From Mycobacterium gordonae (GTDB lineage: Bacteria > Actinomycetota > Actinomycetes > Mycobacteriales > Mycobacteriaceae): DNA of 64,000 nt. Below are positions 16,727 through 32,760 of the stretch, in pieces. Below the pieces are notes generated by a model. That model saw only the letters and a list, made by a program, of their open reading frames with translations, made no database searches and was not told the origin of the DNA. The stretch covers positions 22,492 to 86,491 of the forward strand of contig NZ_LKTM01000090.1 in NCBI RefSeq assembly GCF_001417955.2, read 5' to 3'. The number at the start of each line of letters is the position of its first letter. Position 1 is the stretch's first letter. Position numbers and translations under genes: made by a program.

Positions 16727-18439
16727 GTGTCGCTGCAGCCGGTCAGCCACTTCCCTGCCGACACCACTCGCTCGTTACGTGGCTGGCAGCGTCGCGCCCT
16801 GGTGAAGTACCTGGGAACCGAGCCGCGGGACTTCCTGGCCGTGGCCACACCCGGTGCCGGCAAGACGGCCTTCGCCCTGCGGATCTCCGGCGAGCTGATC
16901 GCGCACCGGGCCGTCGAGCAGCTCACCGTCGTCGTGCCCACCGAGCACCTCAAGATCCAGTGGGCGCAGGCCGCCGGACGCCAGGGGCTCTCCCTGGACC
17001 CGAAGTTCTCCAACTCCAACCCGCAGACCTCGCCGGAGTACCACGGCGTGGTGGTCACCTACGCCCAGGTGGCTGCCCACCCGACCCTGCACCGGGTACG
17101 CACCGAACAGCGCAAGACGCTGGTCATCTTCGACGAGATCCACCACGGCGGCGACGCCAAAACCTGGGGTGACGCGATCCGGGAAGCCTTCGGCGACGCC
17201 ACCCGCCGGCTCGCCCTGACCGGGACCCCGTTCCGCAGCGACGACAGTCCGATCCCGTTCGTGAACTACGAACCCGACGCCGACGGCCTGATGCGATCCA
17301 AGGCCGACCACACCTACGGCTACGCCGAGGCGCTGGCCGACGGCGTGGTGCGCCCGGTGGTGTTCATGGCGTACTCGGGGCAGGCCCGCTGGCGGGACAG
17401 CGCCGGCGAGGAGCATGAGGCTCGGCTGGGCGAACCGTTGTCGGCCGAGCAGACCGCGCGGGCCTGGCGCACCGCCCTGGACCCGGCCGGCGAATGGATG
17501 CCGGCGGTGATCGCGGCGGCCGACCAGCGGCTGCGCCAGAAGCGTGAGCATGTGCCCGACGCGGGCGGCATGATCATCGCCTCGGACCGGACCGCGGCCC
17601 GCGCCTATGCGACCCTGCTCACCAAGTTGACCGGCGAGGCGCCCACCGTCGTCCTGTCCGACGACCCTGGGTCGTCGGCCCGCATCTCGGAGTTCTCGGC
17701 CAGCAGCAGCCGGTGGCTGGTCGCCGTGCGGATGGTCTCCGAAGGGGTCGACGTGCCGCGCCTGTCGGTCGGGATCTACGCCACCAGCGCCTCGACGCCG
17801 CTGTTCTTCGCCCAGGCGATCGGGCGGTTCGTGCGATCCCGCCGAGCGGGCGAGACGGCGAGCATCTTCTTGCCGTCGGTGCCAAACCTGCTGCAACTGG
17901 CCAGCGAGCTGGAGGCACAGCGCAACCACGTCCTGGGCAAACCGCACCGCGAATCCGAGGGCGACCCGCTCGACGAGGACCCGGCCACCAAGACCCAGAA
18001 CGAACCCGGCGAAGAGAAGGGCTTCACCTCGCTGGGCGCCGACGCCGAGCTGGATCAGGTCATCTTCGACGGTTCCTCATTCGGCACCGCCACCCCCGCC
18101 GGCAGCGACGAGGAGGCCGATTACCTGGGCATTCCCGGCCTGCTCGACGCCGAACAGATGCGCGCGCTGCTGCATCGGCGCCAGGACGAGCAGCTGCAGC
18201 GACGCGCACAAACCGGTATTCCGGCACCGACGATGACCACCCACGGGCAACTGCGGGAGCTGCGCCGCGAACTCAACGCCCTGGTGTCGGTCGCTCACCA
18301 CCGCACCGGCAAGCCGCACGGCTGGATCCACAACGAGCTGCGCCGCCGCTGCGGCGGGCCGCCGATCGCCGCGGCGACGCGCGATCAGCTCAAGGCACGC
18401 ATCGACGCCGTGCGCCAATTCAACGCCGAGCAGAGCTAG
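16727..18439 (+). CDS. DEAD/DEAH-box superfamily II helicase (Rv2917 type)
   Basis: SF2 helicase (570 aa from the GTG at 16727, which follows a GGGGGGA ribosome-binding site). Motifs in order: Walker A ATPGAGKT (40-47), Walker B/motif [12 protein letters not shown] (residues 136-140 DEIHH), motif [12 protein letters not shown], motif V-VI region [16 protein letters not shown] and [13 protein letters not shown]-terminal extension of about 150 aa (from HRESEGDPL on) is charged and unassigned. The M. tuberculosis protein is longer (about 626 aa), so an upstream start is possible, although the open frame upstream has no convincing site. The stop overlaps the glnD stop on the other strand by 4 bp. 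Confidence 0.9.
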   Translation: MSLQPVSHFPADTTRSLRGWQRRALVKYLGTEPRDFLAVATPGAGKTAFALRISGELIAHRAVEQLTVVVPTEHLKIQWAQAAGRQGLSLDPKFSNSNPQTSPEYHGVVVTYAQVAAHPTLHRVRTEQRKTLVIFDEIHHGGDAKTWGDAIREAFGDATRRLALTGTPFRSDDSPIPFVNYEPDADGLMRSKADHTYGYAEALADGVVRPVVFMAYSGQARWRDSAGEEHEARLGEPLSAEQTARAWRTALDPAGEWMPAVIAAADQRLRQKREHVPDAGGMIIASDRTAARAYATLLTKLTGEAPTVVLSDDPGSSARISEFSASSSRWLVAVRMVSEGVDVPRLSVGIYATSASTPLFFAQAIGRFVRSRRAGETASIFLPSVPNLLQLASELEAQRNHVLGKPHRESEGDPLDEDPATKTQNEPGEEKGFTSLGADAELDQVIFDGSSFGTATPAGSDEEADYLGIPGLLDAEQMRALLHRRQDEQLQRRAQTGIPAPTMTTHGQLRELRRELNALVSVAHHRTGKPHGWIHNELRRRCGGPPIAAATRDQLKARIDAVRQFNAEQS

Positions 18440-20904
18440 TCCCCGACCGGTTCGTCCTCCAGAACGACCGCCGGGGCGCCCAGCACGGCCAGCAGGTGCT
18501 TCTCCACCGCGGCCCGCGCGTTGAGTTCGGGCGGCACCGCCACGCAGAACACGTCGGCTGCCGTCGACCCGAACGTGTTGACCTTGGCCCACAGGATGTC
18601 GGTCTCGGCGCGCTCCAGCGCCCGGGCCAGCAGGGCCAGCAGACCCACCCGGTCCATGGCGCGGACTTCCAAAATCAGCTGACCGGGGGTGTCGGTGTCC
18701 AGCCAGAGGATGCGCGGCGGCGCGGTGGAGCGGGTGACCGGCACTCCCACCTGCACCTCCCCGGCGCGGGCGGTGGCCGACAGGGCGGCCTCGCTGTCCC
18801 GCTTCTCGAGCATGGCGCAGACGTCGATGTCGCCGTGCAGGGCGCCGACGAACTGCTGCCGCAACAGGTCCGCGGCGGGCGGGGACCCGAAGAGCGGGGA
18901 CACCACGAATTCGGTGATCACCACTCCCTCGTGAATGTTCACCGACGCGGAATGCACCCGCAGCGAGTTCAGCGCCAGCACGGCGGCGGCCTTGGACACC
19001 AGCCCGCGCTGGTCGGGCGCCACCATCACCGCGCACCGGCGTTCGCCGTCGCCCGGTTGCAGCTCCACGTGCACGCCCTGCCGCTCGGCCAGCGAAAGGT
19101 AATGTGGCGCAGTCGGTTCCGCCTGCGGCAGCACCTCCCCCGCCATCGCCATGCGGCAGCGGCGCACCAGGTCCTCGACCAGTGAGGCCTTCCAGTCACT
19201 CCATACTCCGGGGCCGGTGGCCTTGGAGTCGGCCTCCGACAGGGCGTGCATGAGCTCGAGCAGTTGCGGGTCACCGCCCAGCGCCTCGGACACCGCCTCG
19301 ATGGTCTTGGGGTCGTTCAGGTCGCTTCGGGTGGCCGTGATGGGCAGCAGCAGATGGTGACGCACCATCTTGGAGATCGTGTCGACGTCGGCGGGCGACA
19401 ACCCGAGCCGCTGGCCGATCGGAACCACCAGGTCGGCCCCCAGCACGCAGTGGTCCATCCCGCGGCCTTTTCCGATGTCGTGCAGCAGCGCGCCCAGGGC
19501 GAGCAGATCCGGTCGCGCCACATTGGTGGTCAGCGGCGCCGCATGCACGGCGCACTCCACGACGTGACGGTCGACGGTCCACTTGTGCGAGACGTCGCGC
19601 GGCGGCAGGTCACGGATCGCGTCCCACTCGGGCAGCAACTGGCCCCACAACCCGGTGCGGTCCAGCGCCTCGATGGTGGCCACCGCGGTGGGACCGGCGA
19701 GCAGCACCACCAGCAGGTCGTCCAGCGCCTCGCGCGGCCACGGCGTCGGCAGCGGCGGCGCGCTGTCCAGCCGGCTCAGGGTGGCGGCGCCGATCGGGAC
19801 GCCGGTATCCGCCGCGGCGGCGGCAACCCGCAACACCAGTCCCGGGTCGCTCTCGGGGCGGGCGTCGCGGGCGAGCACGATCTCCCCGGCGTATTCGACG
19901 ACGCCTTCGTCCAGCGGTCGCCGCTTGGGCCGTCGCATCAGGGCGGTGAGGCCGCGCTTGGGCAGCGCGTTGACGGCGGTGCGCAGGCCGGTGACCGCAT
20001 GGAAGCTGATGGTTCGCCCGGCACTGGACAGCATGCGGGCCAGGTCGAACCGGTCACCGACCCCCAGCGCCTCGCTGATCTCGTCGGCGAACTGCGCCAG
20101 CAGCTGGTCGCGGCCCCGGCGGGACACCACATGCAGTTCGGTGCGGACGTCGAGCAACGTCAGGTAGGCGTCGTCCAGCGAACCGACCGCGGTGTCCGCC
20201 CGAGACATGCCGTGGCGGTCGATGAGTTGCGCCAGGGCCAGTGCGTTGAGCAGCTGCACGTCGCGCAGTCCGCCGCGACCCGACTTCAAGTCCGGCTCGG
20301 CACGGTGGGCGATGCGGCCCAGCCGCAACCACCGGGCATGCGTCATCTCGACGAGTTCGTCCATGCGGGAACGGATTCCGCTGCGCCACTGACGTTTGAT
20401 CCCGTCGATCAGTTCGTTCGACAGGGCCTCGGCGCCGGCGATGTGCCGCGCTTCCAGCATGCCCAGCGCGGCGGTGAGATCGGCGTTGGCGGTGGCTAAC
20501 GCCTCGCTCACCGTGCGCACGCTGTGATCCAGCCGAATGTTGGCGTCCCACAGCGGATACCACAGCTTGTCCGCGATCGGCCCCAGCACTTCGGGCGGCT
20601 TGCCGTCGTGCACGAGGACCAGGTCGAGGTCCGAGTACGGCAGCAGCTCACGCCGGCCCAGACCACCGACCGCTACGATCGCGAAGCCGCTGTCGTCGGT
20701 GATGCCGATCTCGGAAGCCTTTGCGGTGAGCCAGGTTTCGTGGAGGTCAAGCACCGCCTGCCGCATCTCGGCAGGCTTCATTCCGCGCAGTCCGTCAGAC
20801 AACAGTTGGCGCCGTGCGGCAGCCAGATCGACTGCCGCAACGGCGCTTCCTGCTTGCGTTTCTTCTGATTCCGAGGGTGAGGGGTCCGACCGGTTCGGTG
20901 TCAC
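18436..20904 (-). CDS. glnD: [Protein-PII] nucleotidyltransferase GlnD
   Basis: Bifunctional enzyme (822 aa) that modifies and demodifies the PII protein according to nitrogen state; in actinobacteria it adenylylates PII. Domains: nucleotidyltransferase with [20 protein letters not shown] (about 80-105), a linker helical domain, an HD hydrolase domain with [12 protein letters not shown], and two C-terminal ACT domains (about 660-735 and 750-822) for glutamine sensing. GTG start at 20902-20904. It is third in the amt-glnB-glnD transcription unit, 44 bp after glnB. Confidence 0.96.
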   Translation of the reverse strand: MTPNRSDPSPSESEETQAGSAVAAVDLAAARRQLLSDGLRGMKPAEMRQAVLDLHETWLTAKASEIGITDDSGFAIVAVGGLGRRELLPYSDLDLVLVHDGKPPEVLGPIADKLWYPLWDANIRLDHSVRTVSEALATANADLTAALGMLEARHIAGAEALSNELIDGIKRQWRSGIRSRMDELVEMTHARWLRLGRIAHRAEPDLKSGRGGLRDVQLLNALALAQLIDRHGMSRADTAVGSLDDAYLTLLDVRTELHVVSRRGRDQLLAQFADEISEALGVGDRFDLARMLSSAGRTISFHAVTGLRTAVNALPKRGLTALMRRPKRRPLDEGVVEYAGEIVLARDARPESDPGLVLRVAAAAADTGVPIGAATLSRLDSAPPLPTPWPREALDDLLVVLLAGPTAVATIEALDRTGLWGQLLPEWDAIRDLPPRDVSHKWTVDRHVVECAVHAAPLTTNVARPDLLALGALLHDIGKGRGMDHCVLGADLVVPIGQRLGLSPADVDTISKMVRHHLLLPITATRSDLNDPKTIEAVSEALGGDPQLLELMHALSEADSKATGPGVWSDWKASLVEDLVRRCRMAMAGEVLPQAEPTAPHYLSLAERQGVHVELQPGDGERRCAVMVAPDQRGLVSKAAAVLALNSLRVHSASVNIHEGVVITEFVVSPLFGSPPAADLLRQQFVGALHGDIDVCAMLEKRDSEAALSATARAGEVQVGVPVTRSTAPPRILWLDTDTPGQLILEVRAMDRVGLLALLARALERAETDILWAKVNTFGSTAADVFCVAVPPELNARAAVEKHLLAVLGAPAVVLEDEPVGD

Positions 20905-20948
20905 ACCCGGCCGGCCCGTCTGCCTGACTTCAGCAAGGTCGGTCTACC

Positions 20949-22711
<1,763 letters not shown>

Positions 22712-22851
22712 TCGCTATCACCTCCAGTCAGCGTTGGGAGGGCCCCAGAAGATGACTGGTGACCTGACGAGAACCTTGCGCATAAGTTGTTGCGGCAATG
22801 GAGCCGCCGTGTTTCGTCAGGATTAACGTAAAAGTTGCTGTGTAAGAGCTT

Positions 22852-24195
22852 TCAGCCCAGCAGCGCGTCGACGAATGCCGCCGGTTCGAACGGCGCCAGG
22901 TCGTCGGCGCCCTCGCCCAGCCCGACCAGCTTCACCGGCACGCCCAGTTCCTGCTGGACGCGGAACACGATGCCGCCCTTGGCCGTTCCGTCCAGCTTGG
23001 TCAGTACCGCGCCAGTGATGTCGACAACCTCGGCGAACACCTTGGCCTGAGCCAGCCCGTTCTGCCCGATGGTGGCATCGAGAACGAGCAGCACCTCGTC
23101 CACGGCGGCGCGGCGGGTAACCACGCGTTTGACCTTGCCGAGTTCGTCCATCAGGCCGACCTTGGTGTGCAGCCGGCCCGCGGTGTCGATAAGGACGACG
23201 TCGGCACCGGCCTGGATGCCCTTGTCGACGGCGTCGAACGCCACCGAGGCCGGGTCCGCGCCCTCGGCGCCGCGCACCACTTCCGCACCGACCCGTGAGG
23301 CCCAGGTTTGCAGCTGGTCGGCCGCGGCAGCCCGGAACGTGTCGGCCGCACCGAGGACCACGCGGCGCCCGTCGGCCACCAGCACACGGGCCAGCTTGCC
23401 GACCGTGGTGGTCTTTCCGGTGCCGTTGACGCCGACGACCAGCAGCACCGACGGGTGGTCGGCGTGCGGCAGCGCCCGGATGGAACGGTCCATCTCCGGG
23501 TGCAGCTCTTTGATCAGCACGTCGCGCAGCACCGCCCGCGCGTCGGCTTCGGTACGGACATTGCTGCTGGCCAGCCGGGTTCGCAGCTGGGATACCACCG
23601 CTTCGGTCACCACCGGGCCCAGATCCGCGACCAGCAGCGTGTCCTCGACGTCCTGCCAGGAGTCCTCGTCCAGGTCGCCGCCACCGATCAGGCCCAGCAT
23701 GCTGCGGCCCAGCGCATTCTGCGACCGGGCCAGCCGGCCGCGCAGCCGCTCCAGTCGTCCTTCCGTGGGCTCGATCGCTTCGATCTGCGGCGCCTCGGGT
23801 TCGGGCGCCGGTGTCGGTTCGGGCTCGGGTGTCGGCTCGGGTGTCGGCTCGGGTGCGACCTCTTCGACCGTCGGTTCGGGAAGGTGGACCTCGGCGATGG
23901 GACGCTTGGGCGCGTCGCGCGGAATGGTGGCGTCGTCACCGACGGCGGGCAGTCCGGTGGTGTCGATCCGCTCTGGTTGCAGCGTCGGGGTCTGGCTGAA
24001 GCTGATGCCGGAGGACGCGGTGTAACCCCCGGAGCGGTCGATGGCGTCGGGCGTGGCTTTCGGCGCCAACTTGATCTGGCGCTTGCGGTAGCGCACCAGG
24101 CCGAAGACCAGCGCGGCGATGATGACCAGGGCGGCGATGACCGCGATGGCGATCCAAAGACCTTGCGACACGCTGATGAATCCTTCCCAGAACAT
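22852..24195 (-). CDS. ftsY: SRP receptor FtsY with an N-terminal membrane helix
   Basis: Receptor GTPase for Ffh at the membrane (447 aa). The N terminus has a membrane segment (GLWIAIAVIAALVIIAALVFGLV), then a low-complexity Pro/Glu linker with repeated P-E-P-T units encoded by a 12-bp tandem repeat near 23822-23857, then the NG domain with GVNGTGKTTTVGKLA, DTAGRLHTKVGLM and TKLDGTAKGG. The start MFWEGF (ATG at 24193-24195) was chosen over a farther in-frame codon at 24231 because M. tuberculosis FtsY begins at the equivalent place (MWEGLWIA). It is directly downstream of smc on the same strand. Confidence 0.96.
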   Translation of the reverse strand: MFWEGFISVSQGLWIAIAVIAALVIIAALVFGLVRYRKRQIKLAPKATPDAIDRSGGYTASSGISFSQTPTLQPERIDTTGLPAVGDDATIPRDAPKRPIAEVHLPEPTVEEVAPEPTPEPTPEPEPTPAPEPEAPQIEAIEPTEGRLERLRGRLARSQNALGRSMLGLIGGGDLDEDSWQDVEDTLLVADLGPVVTEAVVSQLRTRLASSNVRTEADARAVLRDVLIKELHPEMDRSIRALPHADHPSVLLVVGVNGTGKTTTVGKLARVLVADGRRVVLGAADTFRAAAADQLQTWASRVGAEVVRGAEGADPASVAFDAVDKGIQAGADVVLIDTAGRLHTKVGLMDELGKVKRVVTRRAAVDEVLLVLDATIGQNGLAQAKVFAEVVDITGAVLTKLDGTAKGGIVFRVQQELGVPVKLVGLGEGADDLAPFEPAAFVDALLG

Positions 24196-24243
24196 GGGGG
24201 CGGTAGGGGCTGGCCAACTAGCTAGCCCCACGCTACGGGCAAC

Positions 24244-27200
24244 CTACGAAGAGTTGGCCACCAGCCGGTCCACCTGCTGACCGCGGATGCGCTGCGAGAT
24301 GACGGCGGTGATCCCGTCGCCCTGCATCGTCACGCCGTACAGCGCGTCGGCCACCTCCATGGTCGGCTTCTGGTGGGTGATGATGATCAGCTGCGACCGG
24401 TCCCGCAGCATCTCGAACAGGCTGATCAGCCGGCGCAGGTTGGTGTCGTCGAGCGCCGCCTCAACCTCGTCCATGATGTAGAACGGCGACGGGCGGGCCC
24501 GGAAGATGGCGACCAGCATGGCCACCGCGGTCAGCGCCTTCTCGCCGCCGGACAGCAAAGACAACCGGGTGACCTTCTTGCCGGGCGGGCGGGCCTCGAC
24601 CTCGATCCCGGTGGTGAGCATGTCGTCGGGCTGGGTCAGCCGCAGCCGGCCCTCGCCGCCGGGGAACAGGGCGGTGAACACTATCTGGAATTCCCGCTCG
24701 ACGTCGACGAATGCCTCGCTGAACACCTGCAGGATCCGGGCGTCGACGTCGGCGACCACGTCCAGCAGATCCTTGCGGGCCGCCTTCACGTCCTCGAGCT
24801 GGGTGGACAGGAAGTTGTACCGCTCCTCCAGCGCGGCAAACTCCTCGAGGGCGAGCGGGTTGACCCTGCCGAGCTCGTTGAGCTCACGCTCGGCCCGTTT
24901 GGCCCGGCGCTCCTGGGACGTGCGGTCGAACGGCATCGGAGCGGGGGCCACCACCTGCTCCCCCCGCTCCCTGGCCTGCTCGAACTCGGCCATCTCCAGG
25001 TCGGTCGGCGGCAGCGGGACGTCCGGGCCGTATTCGGCGATCAGGTCGGCCGGCGCCATCCCGAACTGCTCGAGCACCATCTGCTCGAGCTGCTCGATCC
25101 GCAGCGCCGCCTGCGCGTTGGCCACCTCGTCGCGGTGCAGCGAATCGGTGAGTGCGGCCACCCGCGCGCTCAGCAGGTTCGTCTCTTCCCGTACCGCCGT
25201 CAGGGCCGTGGACCGCTGCTGCCGCTCGGCAGCCAGCCCGTCACGCATCAGCGAAGCGGCATCGACGACGCGGCTGAGCCGCCGGGCCAGCAGCCGCCCG
25301 GACTCGGCCACCGCCGCCGCCACCGCCGCGGCGCGCAGCCGGGCGGCCGCCGCTTGCTCGGCCCTGATCCGCGCCTCGCGCTCGGCCGCCGCCGCGCGGC
25401 GCAGCGAATCGGCTCGTCCCCGCACCGCGTTGGCGCGCTCCTCGGCGGTGCGCACGGTCAGCCGGGCCTCGACCTCGAAGCTGCGTGCCGCGTCCGCCGC
25501 AGCCGCGATCTCCTGCCGGTCCACCGGCTCGGCCTGCTCGACGTGCTCGGTCTCCTGCGCGTTGCGCAGCCGGGTCTCGAGTTCGACGACCTCCTCGAGT
25601 GTCCGGGTCCGGCCGGCTTCCAGCTCCTCGCGCTGGGCCAGCAGCCTGTTCCACTCCTCCTCGGCCGTTCTGGCCTCCTGCCCCAGCCGGCCGAGCTGGT
25701 CGTACATCGCCGAGATCGCCGTGTCGGACTCGTTGAGAGCGGCCAGTGCGTGCTCGGCGGCATCCTGGCGGGCGGACTGCTCGGTCAACGCGCCGGACAG
25801 CGCGGCACTGAGCTGCGCTACCTGCGACTCCGCGGCCGCCAACTCGTCGCGCGCCTTCTCGATCTCCGAGGCGATCTCCAGCGTCGACACCTTGCGGTCG
25901 GAGCCGCCGCTCACCCAGCCCGCACCCACCAGGTCGCCGTCGAGTGTCACCGCCCGCAGCTGAGGATGGTTGGTGACCAGCTCCAGTGCCGCGCCCAGTT
26001 CGTCGACGACCGCAACGCCGGAGAGCATGGCCACCATCGCCCCGCGCAACCGCGGCGGCGTCTCGATCAGGTCCAGCGCCCACACCGCGCCACCCGGCAG
26101 ACCGATCGCCGGGTGCGGCGGCGCCGGCCAGTCGCCCAGCACCAGCGCCGCGCGGCCGCCGTCGGCCTGTTTGAGCGCGGCGACTGCGGTGCGCGCGGCG
26201 CCCAGACTGTCGACCGCCAGCCCGTCGGCCGCCGACCCCAGTACCGTCGCCAGCGCAGCCTCATAACCCGGCCGCACCTTGACCAGTTCCGCGACCGAAC
26301 CGAAAAGCCCTGCGGCGCTGTGGTTCCGGGCGAGCCACGCGGTGCCGTCCTTGCGTTCCAGGCTCACCGACAGCGCGTCGATGCGAGCCCGCAGCGACGC
26401 AACCTGGCGTTCGGCGGCACGTTCGGCGGCCTGCAGTTCGGTGACCCGTTCGTCGGTCAGCCGCAGCGCGGCCACCGTCCGCTCGTGGTGCTCGTCGAGG
26501 CCGACCTCACCCTGGTCCAGTTCCCCGACCCGGCTCTGCACGCCCTCGAACTCGGCGCGGGTGTGCTCCACCCGGGCGGCGGCGTGTTCGATCCGCTCGG
26601 ACAACCGCGCCACGCTGTCGTCGATCGACTCGACCCGCGCCCGCATCGTCTCGACCTGACCGGCCAGCCGCGCCAGACCCTCCCGCCGGTCGGCTTCCGC
26701 GCGAACCGCCGCCAGGTGCGCCTTGTCGGCCTCCACCGCACGGCGCTCCCGCTCGGCCAGCTCGGCACGGGCGGCATCCAACCGGGTCCGGGCTTCGGCC
26801 AGCTCGGCCAGCAGCTGCTCCTCGAAGAGCGCCACCTGCTCGGCCTCGGCTTCCAGCGCATCGGGGTCGGTGTCGCTGGTCCGTGACGGCTCGACGTCGA
26901 GATGGTGGGCACGTTCGCTGGCGATGCGCACCGTCGCGCCGACCCGTTCGGCCAGGGCCGACAGCCGGAACCAGGTCTGCTGGACCGCTTCGGCGCGTTG
27001 AGACAACTCGGCCAGCGACGCCTCGTGCGCGGCCAGCTCCTCGGACGCCACCGAGAGCCGGGCGGCGGCCTCGTCGTGCTCGCGCCGCATCGTGGTCTCG
27101 GTGTCGAAGATCGCCTGCCGCTCGGAGCGGCGGTTGACCAGGTCGTCGGCGGCCAGCCGCAGGCGGGCGTCGCGCAGATCGGCCTGGATGGTCTGGGCCC

Positions 27201-27840
27201 GGCGAGCCACCTCGGCCTGGCGGCCGAGCGGTTTGAGCTGGCGCCGCAACTCGGTGGTCAGATCGGACAGGCGCGCCAGGTTCGCGGCCATCGCGTCGAG
27301 TTTGCGCAGCGCCTTTTCCTTGCGCTTGCGGTGCTTGAGCACGCCGGCGGCCTCTTCGATGAAGGCCCGACGGTCCTCGGGGCGCGACTGCAGGATCTCG
27401 TCCAGCTTGCCCTGGCCGACGATCACGTGCATCTCCCGGCCGATGCCGGAGTCGCTCAAGAGCTCCTGCACATCCATCAAACGGCAACTGCTGCCGTTGA
27501 TTTCGTACTCGCTGGCGCCGTCGCGGAACATCCGGCGGGTGATCGAGACCTCGGAGTAGTCGATCGGCAGCGCGTTGTCGGAGTTGTCGATGGTGACGGT
27601 GACCTCGGCGCGGCCCAGCGGCGCGCGCGAGGAGGTCCCGGCGAAGATGACGTCTTCCATCTTCCCGCCGCGCAGGGTCTTGGCCCCCTGCTCCCCCATC
27701 ACCCAGGCCAGCGCGTCGACCACGTTGGACTTGCCCGATCCGTTGGGCCCGACGACGGCGGTGATGCCCGGCTCGAAACGCAGAGTCGTTGGCGCGGCGA
27801 AGGACTTGAAGCCCTTCAGCGTCAGACTCTTGAGGTACAC
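24244..27840 (-). CDS. smc: Chromosome partition protein Smc
   Basis: SMC ATPase (1198 aa), which compacts and separates chromosomes together with ScpA and ScpB. Walker [10 protein letters not shown] (31-39), a long coiled coil, a hinge near the middle (around residues 500-650, [20 protein letters not shown] and the glycine-rich GLPGGAVW region), the returning coiled coil, the ABC signature [15 protein letters not shown] and Walker [15 protein letters not shown]. Length agrees with M. tuberculosis Smc (about 1205 aa). The start is a GTG at 27838-27840. Confidence 0.98.
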   Translation of the reverse strand: MYLKSLTLKGFKSFAAPTTLRFEPGITAVVGPNGSGKSNVVDALAWVMGEQGAKTLRGGKMEDVIFAGTSSRAPLGRAEVTVTIDNSDNALPIDYSEVSITRRMFRDGASEYEINGSSCRLMDVQELLSDSGIGREMHVIVGQGKLDEILQSRPEDRRAFIEEAAGVLKHRKRKEKALRKLDAMAANLARLSDLTTELRRQLKPLGRQAEVARRAQTIQADLRDARLRLAADDLVNRRSERQAIFDTETTMRREHDEAAARLSVASEELAAHEASLAELSQRAEAVQQTWFRLSALAERVGATVRIASERAHHLDVEPSRTSDTDPDALEAEAEQVALFEEQLLAELAEARTRLDAARAELAERERRAVEADKAHLAAVRAEADRREGLARLAGQVETMRARVESIDDSVARLSERIEHAAARVEHTRAEFEGVQSRVGELDQGEVGLDEHHERTVAALRLTDERVTELQAAERAAERQVASLRARIDALSVSLERKDGTAWLARNHSAAGLFGSVAELVKVRPGYEAALATVLGSAADGLAVDSLGAARTAVAALKQADGGRAALVLGDWPAPPHPAIGLPGGAVWALDLIETPPRLRGAMVAMLSGVAVVDELGAALELVTNHPQLRAVTLDGDLVGAGWVSGGSDRKVSTLEIASEIEKARDELAAAESQVAQLSAALSGALTEQSARQDAAEHALAALNESDTAISAMYDQLGRLGQEARTAEEEWNRLLAQREELEAGRTRTLEEVVELETRLRNAQETEHVEQAEPVDRQEIAAAADAARSFEVEARLTVRTAEERANAVRGRADSLRRAAAAEREARIRAEQAAAARLRAAAVAAAVAESGRLLARRLSRVVDAASLMRDGLAAERQQRSTALTAVREETNLLSARVAALTDSLHRDEVANAQAALRIEQLEQMVLEQFGMAPADLIAEYGPDVPLPPTDLEMAEFEQARERGEQVVAPAPMPFDRTSQERRAKRAERELNELGRVNPLALEEFAALEERYNFLSTQLEDVKAARKDLLDVVADVDARILQVFSEAFVDVEREFQIVFTALFPGGEGRLRLTQPDDMLTTGIEVEARPPGKKVTRLSLLSGGEKALTAVAMLVAIFRARPSPFYIMDEVEAALDDTNLRRLISLFEMLRDRSQLIIITHQKPTMEVADALYGVTMQGDGITAVISQRIRGQQVDRLVANSS

Positions 27841-27966
27841 GAGGGGCCAGATTACCGCTGCGCGCCCGCGGCCCTGCTCGCTCGGGGCGTGTCAGCGGTG
27901 GGTGATCGGGCCACTTTCACACCGCTGGCCCATCGAGTCGCTCTGACACCATGGGCACCAGCCCGG

Positions 27967-28242
27967 CTATCGCTCGACGAAACCGCTGAACTGCTCCGTC
28001 GGCTCCGACCAGTCGGCAACCACCTTGTCGACCCGGCCCGGCGTGCTGTCACCGCGCAGTAGCTCGAGGAGCCGCTCGCCGCCCTCGCGCGGGCCGTTGG
28101 CCACCACCAGCACGCGGCCGTCCGCCTGGTTGGCCGCGTATCCGGTCAGGCCCTGCTCCAGCGCCCGGCAGCGGGTCCACCAGCGAAATCCCACGCCCTG
28201 GACATGGCCGTGCACCCAGGCGGTCAACCGCACCTCAGGCAT
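27967..28242 (-). CDS. acyP: Acylphosphatase
   Basis: Small enzyme (91 aa) that hydrolyses acyl phosphates. The catalytic pair is present: Arg20 in HVQGVGFRWWTR and Asn38 in GYAANQADGRV. Its ATG (28240-28242) lies inside the end of the OsmC-like gene (8-bp overlap), so they are translated together. The 126 bp to smc contains no gene that I can see. Confidence 0.95.
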   Translation of the reverse strand: MPEVRLTAWVHGHVQGVGFRWWTRCRALEQGLTGYAANQADGRVLVVANGPREGGERLLELLRGDSTPGRVDKVVADWSEPTEQFSGFVER

Positions 28243-28642
28243 CGACCACCTCGAATGTCACGGTGGTGCCCGATTTCAGCGTGCGCCCGACGGTGCAGAC
28301 CGCGTCGATGGCCCGGTTGACGACGGTGACCAGGCGCTCCTTCTCCTGCTCGGTGAGACCCGAGAGATCCAGTTCGAGCTTCTCCTCGAGCAGGGGGTAG
28401 GTCTCGTTGTCCCGGTCAGCGGCACCGGACACTTTGACCACCGCCCGGTAGTCGTCGCCGAGGCGGCGGGCCAGCGGCTGATCGCTGGACATGCCGCTGC
28501 AGGCGGCCAGTGCGATCTTCATCAGCTCCCCGGGAGTGAACACGCCGTCGACGTCCTCGCTGCCGACCAGTACCTGTGCTCCTCGCGAGCTGTGCCCGGT
28601 GTACCGGCGTGTGCCCGTGCGCTCCACCCACAGTTCCGTCAT
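28235..28642 (-). CDS. OsmC/Ohr-like protein (Rv2923c type)
   Basis: OsmC-family protein of 135 aa. Members reduce organic hydroperoxides using two cysteines. The segment ALAACSGMSSDQ supplies the first Cys on the central helix, and the second region DAVCTVGRTLKSG contains a Cys near the C terminus, so both redox positions appear to be filled. It would act in the cytoplasm in defence against peroxides. It forms an overlapping pair with acyP. Confidence 0.88.
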   Translation of the reverse strand: MTELWVERTGTRRYTGHSSRGAQVLVGSEDVDGVFTPGELMKIALAACSGMSSDQPLARRLGDDYRAVVKVSGAADRDNETYPLLEEKLELDLSGLTEQEKERLVTVVNRAIDAVCTVGRTLKSGTTVTFEVVDA

Positions 28643-28681
28643 GGCTCCCTTTTTACTGGGTGATGTGGTTTGACCCGTCGC

Positions 28682-28737
28682 GAGCGTCCGCGAAATGCCG
28701 GCCGCAGCGGCGTGTCTGCGGCAACACGCGCACGCTC
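28682..28737. terminator. Nested stem-loop between mutM and the OsmC-like gene
   Basis: Outer arms GAGCGTCCGCG (28682-28692) and CGCGCACGCTC (28727-28737) pair at 10 of 11; inner arms CCGCAG (28702-28707) and CTGCGG (28716-28721) pair perfectly. It lies downstream of mutM and upstream of the OsmC-like gene, both on the minus strand, and could be a terminator or an attenuator. No T-tract follows. Confidence 0.45.
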
Positions 28738-28769
28738 ACCGCGCTGAAGGGCGGCGGCCGGGCCGCTCC

Positions 28770-29642
28770 CTAACGCCGCGGCCTCGGCTGGCACCGCGGA
28801 CAGTAGAACGACGAGCGGTTCATGAACTTCTCCCGGCGCATCACCGCTCCGCACCGCCGGCAGTTCTCGCCCTCGCGGCCGTAAGCGTCCAGCGAACGGT
28901 CGAAGTAGCCCGATTCGCCGTTGACATTGACGTACAGCGAATCGAACGATGTACCGCCCTTTGCCAGCGCCTCGCGCATCACCTCGGCGGCGGCATCGAG
29001 CACGGACGTCAGCTTGGGGCGGGACAGTGTGGCGGCGACCCGCGCGCCGTTGACCTTGGCCCGCCACAGCGCCTCATCGGCGTATATGTTGCCGATTCCC
29101 GACACCACCTGCTGGTCCAGCAGCTGCCGTTTGATCTCGGAATACTTGCGCCGCAACACCTCGACCACCGCTTGGGCGTCGAACCGCGGATCGAGCGGAT
29201 CCCGGGCCAGGTGCGCGACGGGTTCTGGAACCACGCTGCCGTCCACGGTCACCAGGTCGGCCAGCATCCATCCGCCGAACGTCCGCTGATCGGCGAAACT
29301 CAGCACCGTGCCGTCGTCGAGCAACGCAGAGATCCGGACGTGCTCGGCCCGCGGCACCGCACCCAGCAACATCTGGCCGCTCATGCCCAGGTGGACGACC
29401 AGCGCGGTGTCCGGCTCGGCCTCGCCCGTGTCCGGGGTGCTCAGCGTCAGCCACAGGTACTTACCGCGCCGGTCGGTTCCGGTGATGCGGGCGTCGAGCA
29501 GGCGCCCGGTGAGGTCCGAGGGCCCGGCTTCGTGCCGGCGGACGGCGCGGGGGTGGTGGACCCGGACGCCCGTGATCGTCTTGCCCACCACATGGGTCTG
29601 CAGGCCGCGCCGCACCACCTCGACTTCAGGTAGTTCGGGCAT
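28770..29642 (-). CDS. mutM: Formamidopyrimidine-DNA glycosylase
   Basis: Base-excision repair enzyme (290 aa) removing 8-oxoguanine and formamidopyrimidines. The mature N terminus [13 protein letters not shown] carries the catalytic Pro2 and Glu3. The helix-two-turn-helix region ([19 protein letters not shown]) and the C-terminal zinc finger [13 protein letters not shown]...FYCPRCQ (four Cys) are intact. The ATG is six bases after the rnc stop, so it is coupled to rnc. Also called fpg. Confidence 0.97.
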   Translation of the reverse strand: MPELPEVEVVRRGLQTHVVGKTITGVRVHHPRAVRRHEAGPSDLTGRLLDARITGTDRRGKYLWLTLSTPDTGEAEPDTALVVHLGMSGQMLLGAVPRAEHVRISALLDDGTVLSFADQRTFGGWMLADLVTVDGSVVPEPVAHLARDPLDPRFDAQAVVEVLRRKYSEIKRQLLDQQVVSGIGNIYADEALWRAKVNGARVAATLSRPKLTSVLDAAAEVMREALAKGGTSFDSLYVNVNGESGYFDRSLDAYGREGENCRRCGAVMRREKFMNRSSFYCPRCQPRPRR

Positions 29643-29648
29643 CGCACC

Positions 29649-30370
29649 TCACGCGGACGACTTCCCCGCAGAGTCCAGTGCCTCCAAAGCCTCCAGCGCC
29701 TTGTACGCCGCCGAGGCCGCCTTCTGCTCGGCTTCTTTCTTGGAGCGCCCCACCCCGGACCCGTACTCGGTCTCCATCACCACCACGACGGCGGTGAACT
29801 CCTTGTCGTGGTCCGGGCCGGTGGAGGTCACCACGTACGACGGCGGACCCAGCGCACGCGCCGCGGTCAGCTCCTGCAGGCTGGTCTTCCAGTCCAGGCC
29901 GGCGCCCAGCGTCGGAGCGGCGTCCAGCAGCGGGCCGAACAACCGCAGGATGGTCTCGCGCGCCACCTCGATGCCGTGCTCCAGGTAAATCGCACCCAGC
30001 AGCGATTCCATCCCGTCGGCCAGGATGCTGGACTTGTCGGCGCCACCGGTGTTCGCCTCACCGCGGCCCAGCAGCACGTGTGCGCCCAGTCCCTCGTCGG
30101 TGAGGCTGCGCGCGACGTCGGCGAGCGCATGCGTGTTCACGACGCTGGCCCGAAGTTTGGCCAGGTCGCCCTCGGAACGGTCCGGATGCCGGTGGTACAG
30201 CTCGTCGGTGACGGTCAGCCCCAGCACCGCGTCGCCCAGGAACTCCAAGCGCTCGTTGGTGGGCAGCCCGCCGTTCTCGTAGGCGTAGCTGCGGTGCGTC
30301 AACGCCAGCGAAAGCAGTTCCTCGGGCAGGTCGACACCGAGCGCATCAAGCAGTGTCTGTGGCGACGGGC

Positions 30371-30374
<4 letters not shown>
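29649..30374 (-). CDS. rnc: Ribonuclease III
   Basis: Double-strand-specific endoribonuclease (241 aa) for rRNA and mRNA processing. The signature [14 protein letters not shown] and the second metal site ([16 protein letters not shown]) make up the catalytic domain, and a double-stranded-RNA-binding domain follows (about 160-230: [20 protein letters not shown] ... [17 protein letters not shown]). GTG start at 30372-30374, overlapping the stop of the DUF177 gene. Confidence 0.97.

Positions 30375-32760
<2,386 letters not shown>

Noticed and set aside
22712..22851. GlnR box upstream of amt
   Set aside because: The region has GTTAA and CGAAAC-like pieces, but spacing and bases do not fit the GTnAC-n6-GAAAC pattern well enough to report.
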